Shown one piece after another: positions 58,663 to 64,000 of a DNA stretch of 64,000 nucleotides. Position 1 is the stretch's first letter; each line of letters starts with the position of its first letter. Made by a program: the position numbers and the translations under genes. Source of the DNA: JBBCJR01 sp037190805 (lineage in GTDB: Bacteria; Pseudomonadota; Alphaproteobacteria; Sphingomonadales; Sphingomonadaceae); assembly GCA_037190805.1 (NCBI GenBank), contig JBBCJR010000010.1:1-64000 (forward strand), in the 5' to 3' direction. Under the pieces are notes generated by a model. That model saw only the letters and a list, made by a program, of their open reading frames with translations, had not been told where the DNA came from and did no database searches.

Positions 58663-60744
58663 TTAGCGCGCGGGGGGCGCGGCGGGGGCGGCAGTCCTGG
58701 CGCTTTCGCCCAACACATTGCCCAGCCAGTCGTCGTCCAGCCGTGGGGTCGCCTGACCCGCCGCCCCAACAGGCGGAGCCGGCGAGTGGCCCGGCGACAT
58801 GCCACCTTCACCACTGCCGGGGTCGCCGAGTGGCAGGCCGTCGGGGTCGACCATCATCTGGTTGCCGTCATAGGGAATGATGCCATAGGCCTCGTCATCC
58901 GGCTCGACCTGGTTTTCGGGCCGGGCGATTTCGACCTTCAGCGGCGTTACCGGCTGTCCCTGCAATGCCTGGCGCATGAAGGCGGAAAAGGCGCTTGCCG
59001 GCGCACGGCCGCCCTGCAGGCCGGGAATGGCCTTGGCGTCGTCTCGGCCCATCCACACGCCTGTCGTCATGGTGCCGGTGAAACCCAGGAACCAGCCGTC
59101 GCGATTGGAACTGGTCGTGCCCGTCTTGCCGGCCAGCGGACGGCCGATCTGGGCGGCGCGGCCAGTGCCGGTTTCGACCGCGGCCTGGAGAAGGTCGGTC
59201 ATCGACGCCGCCACCCACGGCGCGATCAGGATACGCGGTTCCTCCGGCGTGCGTTCGTAGAGGATCTCGCCGCCTGTCGTCGTCACCTTGGTGATCGCAT
59301 AGGGCGCCGCGGCGCCGCCGCCGCTGGCGACGCTGGCATAGGCGCGGGTCATGTCGATCAGCCGGACATCCGACACGCCCAGCACGGTCGACGGTTCGGT
59401 GCTGACCGGCGTGGTGATGCCGAACCGGCGCGCCATGTCGGCGACCGTGTCGAAGCCGACCCGCTGGCCCAGCTTCACGGCCACCGTGTTGACCGAATAG
59501 GCGAACGCCTGACGGATGGTCATTTCCCCGGCATAGGTGCGGTTATTGTTGCGCGGGCTCCAGCCGTTGATGGTGATCGGCTCGTCGACGACCGTATCGT
59601 CCGGGGTGGCGCCGTCCTCGATCGCGGCGAGATAGGTGAAGAGCTTGAACGACGACCCCGCCTGGCGCACCGCCTGGGTGGCGCGGTTGTAGATCGACGT
59701 CACATAGTCGCGGCCGCCGACCATGGCGCGGATGGCGCCGTCATTGTCCATCGCCACCAGCGCGCCCTGGGCGCCGGCCGGGGTCAGCTTGTCGATCGCG
59801 GCATCGGCCGCCTGCTGCATGCCGAGGTCGAGGGTGGTCCACACGTCGATCGAGCGGATCGTCTCGTCGGTCAGCATATCGAGCTGGGCCAGCGCCCAGT
59901 CCGTGAAATAGCGGACGCTGCTCTCGCGTGGCTGGGGAACGAATTTCAGCGTCGCGAAATTGATCGCTGCCGCCTCGGCGTTGGAGATTCTTTCCTGATC
60001 GCGCATCACTTGGATGACGATGCGGGCCCGGTTCTGTGCCGCCTCGGGGTCGGCGGACGGTGCGTAGCGCGACGGCGCCTTGACCAGTCCGGCGATCACC
60101 GCCGCCTCGCCCAACTGCAGGCGGCTGGCGGGATGGCCGAAGAACTTCCGCGACGCCGCGTCGATGCCATAGGCACCCCCACCGAAATAGACCCGGTTGA
60201 GATAAAGCTCGAGAATCTGGCGCTTCGAGAAGCGCCGTTCCAGTGCCAGCGCCAGGATCGCTTCGCGGAACTTGCGGCCGAAGGTCCGGACGTTGGTGAG
60301 GAAGATATTGCGCGCCAGCTGCTGGGTGATCGTCGAGCCGCCCTGCACCCAGCGGCCCCGGTCCATCCGCACCGTCACCGCGCGGACCAGGCCGATCGGG
60401 TCGACACCGGGATGGCTGAGGTAGCGCCGGTCCTCGACCGCCACCATGGCGTCGATCATTACCGGCGGTATCTCATCATAAGTCAGCCACTGGCCGTAGC
60501 TGGGCCCCAGCGAAGCGATGATTCGGCCGTCGCGGGCGCGAACCTGCACCATCTGGCCGTTGGGCGATGCTTTCAGCGCTTCGAAGTCGGGCAGCGACGC
60601 CATCGCGACCGCCACGGCCACCGCCAGCGCGATGAAGCCGACGATCGCCAGGCCGACGCCAACCGTCACCGCCCGGATCATCCAGCGGACGGTGGGAGAC
60701 GACGGTTTCGGTCGTTTAGGGGAAGGACGGCGGGTTCTGGCCAC
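58663..60744 (-). CDS. Class A penicillin-binding protein 1A family
   Basis: A 693-residue bifunctional peptidoglycan synthase. A basic N-terminus (KRPKPSSP) precedes one membrane segment (about 28-50). The GT51 glycosyltransferase domain has VEDRRYLSHPGVDPIG and GGSTITQQLARNIFL. The transpeptidase domain has GSSFKLFTYLAA (SxxK), YSVNTVAVKLG (SxN) and KTGTTSSNRDGWF (KTG). A Pro/Ala-rich C-terminal tail follows. GTG at 60744 is the start. The LpoA-like lipoprotein at 19.9 kb could be a partner, but this is inference. Confidence 0.95.
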   Translation of the reverse strand: MARTRRPSPKRPKPSSPTVRWMIRAVTVGVGLAIVGFIALAVAVAVAMASLPDFEALKASPNGQMVQVRARDGRIIASLGPSYGQWLTYDEIPPVMIDAMVAVEDRRYLSHPGVDPIGLVRAVTVRMDRGRWVQGGSTITQQLARNIFLTNVRTFGRKFREAILALALERRFSKRQILELYLNRVYFGGGAYGIDAASRKFFGHPASRLQLGEAAVIAGLVKAPSRYAPSADPEAAQNRARIVIQVMRDQERISNAEAAAINFATLKFVPQPRESSVRYFTDWALAQLDMLTDETIRSIDVWTTLDLGMQQAADAAIDKLTPAGAQGALVAMDNDGAIRAMVGGRDYVTSIYNRATQAVRQAGSSFKLFTYLAAIEDGATPDDTVVDEPITINGWSPRNNNRTYAGEMTIRQAFAYSVNTVAVKLGQRVGFDTVADMARRFGITTPVSTEPSTVLGVSDVRLIDMTRAYASVASGGGAAAPYAITKVTTTGGEILYERTPEEPRILIAPWVAASMTDLLQAAVETGTGRAAQIGRPLAGKTGTTSSNRDGWFLGFTGTMTTGVWMGRDDAKAIPGLQGGRAPASAFSAFMRQALQGQPVTPLKVEIARPENQVEPDDEAYGIIPYDGNQMMVDPDGLPLGDPGSGEGGMSPGHSPAPPVGAAGQATPRLDDDWLGNVLGESARTAAPAAPPAR

Positions 60745-60785
60745 GATGACCGTGGCCTAGAGCATTTCGCAGCTTGCTGGAAGAT

Positions 60786-61199
60786 TTACCGATCGCCGTC
60801 CGGCGCTTCTTCCGGCCGAAAGTCCAGCGCCACCGAATTCATGCAATAGCGCAAACCCTCCGGCCCCGGCCCATCGGGAAACACATGGCCCAGATGGCCG
60901 GCGCAGCGGGCGCAGCGTACCTCGGTACGGACCATGCCGTGGCTGATATCGCGATGCTCTTCGACCGAATCGGCTGACAAAGGGCTGGTGAAGCTCGGCC
61001 AGCCAGAGCCCGAATCGAATTTGCGGTCGCTGGAGAACAGCGATTCGCCGCATCCGGCACAGCGATAGGTGCCTGGCGCGTGATTATCGAGATAAGGGCC
61101 GGTCCAGGCTCGCTCGGTCCCCGCCTCACGCAGCACGCGATATTGTTCAGGCGTCAGCTGCGCGCGCCATTCGGCTTCGGTTCTGGTGATCCTGTCCAT
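60786..61199 (-). CDS. msrB: Peptide-methionine (R)-S-oxide reductase MsrB
   Basis: A 137-residue repair enzyme for methionine-R-sulphoxide. Two CxxC zinc sites are CAGCGE and CARCAGHLGHVF, and the catalytic cysteine is in LRYCMNSVALDF. The N-terminal resolving region TPEQYRVLREAGTERAWTGP is typical. It lies 42 bp from the PBP gene on the same strand. ATG at 61199 matches the family start. Confidence 0.96.
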   Translation of the reverse strand: MDRITRTEAEWRAQLTPEQYRVLREAGTERAWTGPYLDNHAPGTYRCAGCGESLFSSDRKFDSGSGWPSFTSPLSADSVEEHRDISHGMVRTEVRCARCAGHLGHVFPDGPGPEGLRYCMNSVALDFRPEEAPDGDR

Positions 61200-61245
61200 T
61201 GTGGAAAGATGGGATCGAGCGCTGGGGGACGCAAGTGCGCCAGCT

Positions 61246-61740
61246 TCAGCGTGCGGTCAGACGTCGCTCGATCTCGGCCTGTTGCCGGACGGTGGCCGCC
61301 TCGGCGCGGGTGAGCAGCGCCTGGGCCGCCTCCCGTTCCGCGCTGGGTGATGCCGCTTCAGCGTCCCGAACCAGGGTGGCGATATCGTCCACCACATCGC
61401 TGGTCGGCGCGGCGGCGGCGGTCAGCCTGCCGACCGTGACGAGCGCTGCTGCCCAGTCATCCGTCCCCGGCTGCGCCTGGACCGGCGCGCCGGCAGTGTC
61501 GAGCGCCGCGGCGAAGCCTGCCTCGGCCGCTGTCAGCTGCTCGGTCAGCGTGGCCAGCCGCCGCGCGTGATCCGGGTTCGAGGCCGCTTGAGCCGCCGCT
61601 GGGTCGGCTGGGGTGATCAGCATGTCGCGCGCCCGCTCGACCGGGCGCGGCGCCAGGCTGGGATAGAGGCCGGCGTCGCCGCCCGCGCAGGCGGCGACCG
61701 CGAACCAGGCAGCAAAAAGGGGAAGAGAGCGAAGCCGCAT
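61246..61740 (-). CDS. Hypothetical lipoprotein
   Basis: A 164-residue protein I do not recognise. The signal peptide ends in a lipobox FAVAACAGGD (cysteine about residue 18). The rest is alanine-rich and helical, with a coiled-coil-like stretch (ARRLATLTEQLTAAEAGFAA, about residues 60-85) and another near the C-terminus (AATVRQQAEIERRL). It might be an envelope tether, but no family is identified. It lies 46 bp upstream of msrB on the same strand. Confidence 0.7.
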   Translation of the reverse strand: MRLRSLPLFAAWFAVAACAGGDAGLYPSLAPRPVERARDMLITPADPAAAQAASNPDHARRLATLTEQLTAAEAGFAAALDTAGAPVQAQPGTDDWAAALVTVGRLTAAAAPTSDVVDDIATLVRDAEAASPSAEREAAQALLTRAEAATVRQQAEIERRLTAR

Positions 61741-61822
61741 CCGGCTTCCCTATGCGCTCGGGGGGCGGGCGGCAACGGGCTTGCGCACCGCGTTCACCTT
61801 CTCTATGTGCCACGCCTGCCGC

Positions 61823-61899
61823 GCGCCCGTAGCTCAGCTGGATAGAGCATCAGACTACGAATCTGAGGGTCGGACGTTCGAATCGTTCCGGGCGCGCCA
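61823..61899 (+). tRNA. tRNA-Arg (anticodon ACG)
   Basis: A 77-base cloverleaf with encoded CCA. The acceptor stem is GCGCCCG/CGGGCGC with discriminator G. The D-arm is GCTC/GAGC, the anticodon arm TCAGA-CTACGAA-TCTGA (anticodon ACG, read as ICG after editing by TadA), and the T-arm GGACG-TTCGAAT-CGTTC with one G-T pair. It decodes CGU/CGC/CGA. Confidence 0.97.
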
Positions 61900-61919
61900 A
61901 TTTTTCCAGCCTTTCCGCA

Positions 61920-62039
61920 TCATTTCAGCACCAGCCGGATGCCATAGGCGACGGTCGCGAGCAGGGTGACGCTGGCCGCCCAGATCGCCGCGAACCAGGC
62001 CAGGCGCTTCCACAGCGGTGCGGGCGCTGGCTCAGTGAT
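61920..62039 (-). CDS. DUF2474 family small membrane protein (CydX-like), unusual start
   Basis: A 39-codon gene after cydB. Its core is LWKRLAWFAAIWAASVTLLA followed by TVAYGIRLVLK, one membrane helix preceded by WxRL, typical for DUF2474 proteins that follow cydAB. They may stabilise bd oxidase as CydX does in E. coli. No ATG, GTG or TTG is available in frame. An ATC (62039, overlapping the cydB end by 8 bp) gives ITEPAPAPLWKRL, and CTG 62015 is another candidate. A sequencing error is also possible. Confidence 0.7.
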   Translation of the reverse strand: MTEPAPAPLWKRLAWFAAIWAASVTLLATVAYGIRLVLK

Positions 62040-63030
62040 AGCCGGCCTCGTCGACCTTGCCGCGAAACACCCAGTAAGCCCAGATCGTGTAGCCGAGGAT
62101 GACCGGCAGCAGCAGGCCAGCGCCGATCAGCATGAAAATCTGGCTGCGTTCCGGCGCGGCGGCCTCCCAGATCGACACCCGGCCCGGAATGACGTCCGGC
62201 CAGATCGAGATGGCCAGACCGATCATCGACAGCGCGAACAGGCCCAGTGCGAGCAGGAAGGGCAGCCAGTCGCGCGCCCCCGTCAGCGCACGCCACAGGG
62301 CATAGCCGATGGCCACGACCAGCAGGGGCATCGGCACAGTGGCGAGCAGGCCCGGCCATTGGAACCAGCGCTGATGATATTGCGCTTCCAGAAACGGGGT
62401 CCAGGCGCTGACGAGTCCGATCGCGACCAGCAAAGCCGGAACCAGCGGCCGGGCCAGGCGGCGCGCCAGGGCGTGGATTTCTCCTTCCGTCTTCCACACC
62501 AGCCAGCAGGTGCCGAGCAGCGCATAGCCGATCATCAGGCTGACCCCCGTCAGCAGCGAAAACGGCGTCAGCCAATCCCACCATCCGCCCGCATAGGCCC
62601 GCCCTTCGACGGTTATGCCTTGCAGCAGCGCGCCCAGTACGATCCCCTGCGCCAGCGTGGCGACGATCGACCCGGCACAGAACGCGACATCCCACAACTG
62701 CCGATGAGCGGGATCGCGCCAGCGGAACTCGAAGGCGACGCCCCTGAACACAAGTCCCAGCAGCATGGCGATGAGCGGAGCATAGAGCGCCGGCAGGACG
62801 ATCGCATAGGCGAGCGGGAACGCGGCCAGCAGGCCGCCGCCGCCCATCACCAGCCAGGTTTCGTTGCCGTCCCAGACCGGGGCGATGCTGTTCATCGCCA
62901 TGTCGCGGTCCTTGCCGACCGGAAAGCGGGGAAACAGCATGCCGATGCCGAGGTCGAAGCCGTCCATCACCACATAGGCGGCGACGGCAAAGGCGATGAT
63001 GGCGGCCCAGACGATGGTGAGGTCGATCAT
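62032..63030 (-). CDS. cydB: Cytochrome bd-type quinol oxidase subunit II
   Basis: A 332-residue membrane protein with eight or nine helices. The N-terminus VWAAIIAFAVAAYVVMDGFD has the conserved FD, and GIGMLFP and WDGNETWLVMGGGGLLAAFP are the family blocks. CydB accompanies CydA in an oxygen-reducing, non-proton-pumping terminal oxidase with high oxygen affinity or cyanide resistance. ATG 63030 overlaps the cydA stop, and DUF2474 overlaps its own end. Confidence 0.96.
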   Translation of the reverse strand: MIDLTIVWAAIIAFAVAAYVVMDGFDLGIGMLFPRFPVGKDRDMAMNSIAPVWDGNETWLVMGGGGLLAAFPLAYAIVLPALYAPLIAMLLGLVFRGVAFEFRWRDPAHRQLWDVAFCAGSIVATLAQGIVLGALLQGITVEGRAYAGGWWDWLTPFSLLTGVSLMIGYALLGTCWLVWKTEGEIHALARRLARPLVPALLVAIGLVSAWTPFLEAQYHQRWFQWPGLLATVPMPLLVVAIGYALWRALTGARDWLPFLLALGLFALSMIGLAISIWPDVIPGRVSIWEAAAPERSQIFMLIGAGLLLPVILGYTIWAYWVFRGKVDEAGYH

Positions 63031-64000
63031 GGCTGGCCTCCTTCGATGGCGGGCGCCGGCGTGATGCCGGCGGTGCGCACCGGCCCGTGGCTGGGCATGG
63101 CGTCCTCGTGGCGCTGGGGCGGCTTGCCCATGAGCTTCAGGATATAGAGCGTGCCGGCGCCGAACACCGCGAAATAGACGATGATGAAGGCGACCAGCGA
63201 GGCCGCGACGGCCGGCGCGTCGAGCGGCGCGACCGAGTCCGCCGTGCGGAGCAGGCCGTAAATGGTCCAGGGCTGACGACCGACCTCCGTCGTCACCCAG
63301 CCGGCGATCACCGCGACGAAACCCGATGGTCCCATGACCAGCGCGGCGCGATGCAGCAGGGGCCAGTCGTAGAGCCGGCCACGGAGGCGCGCGATGATGC
63401 TCCACAACCCGATCCCCAGCATCGCGAAGCCGATTCCGACCATGATCCGGAAGGCCCAGAACACGATGCCGACCGGCGGATGCTCGTCCCTGGGCACAGT
63501 GTCGAGGCCGGCCAGCGGGGCATTGGCGTCATGCTTCAGGATCAGCGACGAGCCTTTGGGAATCTCGATGGCATGGTCGATGCGCTGCTCCGCGCTGTTG
63601 GGAATGCCGAACAGGATCAGCGGGGCGCCGTCAGGATGACTTTGATAATGGCCCTCCATCGCCATCACCTTGGCCGGCTGATGTTGGAGCGTGTTGAGGC
63701 CATGAAGATCGCCGGCGAAAATCTGTACCGGCGCCACCAGGGCCGCCATCCACATCGCCATCGAGAACATCTTGCGGGCGCCGGGATTGGCACGGTCCTT
63801 CAGGAGGTGCCAGGCGCCGACTGCCCCCACCGCGAAGGCGGTGGTCAGATAGGCGGCGATGACGGTGTGGACCAGCCGGTAGGGAAAGCTCGGATTGAAG
63901 ACGATCGCGGCCCAGCTCGGCCCCGGCAGGAACTGGCCGTTGGCGCCAAGCTCATAGCCGGTCGGGGTCTGCATCCAGCTGTTGACCGACAGGATCCAGA
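63027..64000 (-). CDS. cydA: Cytochrome bd-type quinol oxidase subunit I (5' part cut by window edge)
   Basis: The C-terminal 323 codons of CydA. Present are WMQTPTGYELGANGQFLPG-type quinol/heme b segment (before QTPTGYE, NSWM), the KMFSMAMWMAALVAPVQIF helix, GDLHGLNTLQHQPAKVMAME, RIMVGIGFAMLGIGLW (with the haem ligand Met), and WVTTEVGRQPWTIYGLLRTA. The Q-loop between helices is short, as in cyanide-insensitive (CIO-type) oxidases. The N-terminus with the first haem ligand lies beyond base 64000. Confidence 0.95.
   Translation of the reverse strand, partial: WILSVNSWMQTPTGYELGANGQFLPGPSWAAIVFNPSFPYRLVHTVIAAYLTTAFAVGAVGAWHLLKDRANPGARKMFSMAMWMAALVAPVQIFAGDLHGLNTLQHQPAKVMAMEGHYQSHPDGAPLILFGIPNSAEQRIDHAIEIPKGSSLILKHDANAPLAGLDTVPRDEHPPVGIVFWAFRIMVGIGFAMLGIGLWSIIARLRGRLYDWPLLHRAALVMGPSGFVAVIAGWVTTEVGRQPWTIYGLLRTADSVAPLDAPAVAASLVAFIIVYFAVFGAGTLYILKLMGKPPQRHEDAMPSHGPVRTAGITPAPAIEGGQP

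Noticed and set aside
58786..60849. Plus-strand open frame of 687 codons
   Set aside because: Antisense to the class A penicillin-binding protein gene; composition (Arg, His, Gly) fits a third-position GC shadow and no domain is recognisable.

Overview
The window is a 64 kb piece of a GC-rich alphaproteobacterial chromosome, most likely from Sphingomonadales (Sphingomonas or a close relative). The gene order hemE / origin / ppsR-maf-aroE-coaE-dnaQ, the mnmE-mnmG-rsmG-parA-parB block, DivK, a CBP3-type cytochrome bc1 chaperone, DUF6489, DUF3572, DUF1491 and MmcB all fit that group. Coding density is very high, start/stop overlaps of the ATGA/GTGA type are common, and GTG, TTG and probably CTG starts are used often. 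I see no insertion sequence, prophage, CRISPR array or rRNA operon. There is one tRNA (Arg-ACG) and one likely 6S RNA.

Layout. 1-8.5 kb: tsaD (cut by the left edge) diverges from hemC-hemD-mitofilin-like; then a DUF188 protein, a DEAD-box helicase, a BaiN-type flavoprotein and prfC. 8.5-14.3 kb: xth-ribA-L,D-transpeptidase operon, 6S RNA, lolA, ftsK. 14.4-25.4 kb: a UbiH-type hydroxylase, YceD, the bc1 chaperone, bamE, rph-rdgB-hemW, an LpoA-like lipoprotein, a remnant of rsmI, yraN, gshB, a DedA protein, xerC, DUF484 and a transaldolase-like protein. 25.4-33.2 kb is the most accessory part: a TadG/TadE pair, a Phd-like/PAS fusion protein, an RpfF-like DSF synthase with a CtrA-type box upstream, a membrane GGDEF-EAL protein and a Rieske oxygenase. 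33.2-37.6 kb: a tightly overlapping five-gene string (GNAT, GDPD, RidA, HAD, DUF3572), divK, rpmG and a small HPt-like protein.

37.7-56.3 kb is the replication-origin neighbourhood. parB-parA-rsmG-mnmG-mnmE carries one perfect and one near-perfect parS. After a small metabolic stretch come terC, rho, hemJ and hemE, all transcribed leftward. The hemE/ppsR gap (49.25-49.54 kb) has the features of a Caulobacter-type oriC: an AT-rich end, five GANTC methylation sites in 128 bp and DnaA-box-like nonamers. To its right ppsR-maf-aroE-coaE-dnaQ-hpf-ptsN and further genes run rightward, so genes on both sides are transcribed away from the putative origin.

56.3-64 kb: an ankyrin-repeat protein, SCO, YcgN, a YgjP-type metalloprotease, a class A penicillin-binding protein, msrB, a small lipoprotein, tRNA-Arg, then a bd-type quinol oxidase operon (cydA cut by the right edge, cydB, and a 39-codon DUF2474 gene).

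The best candidate for a little-described system is the 27.7-32.0 kb module: Phd-like/PAS protein, RpfF homologue with both catalytic glutamates, and a GGDEF-EAL enzyme. It suggests DSF-type fatty-acid signalling linked to c-di-GMP and, through the CtrA-type site, possibly to the cell cycle.
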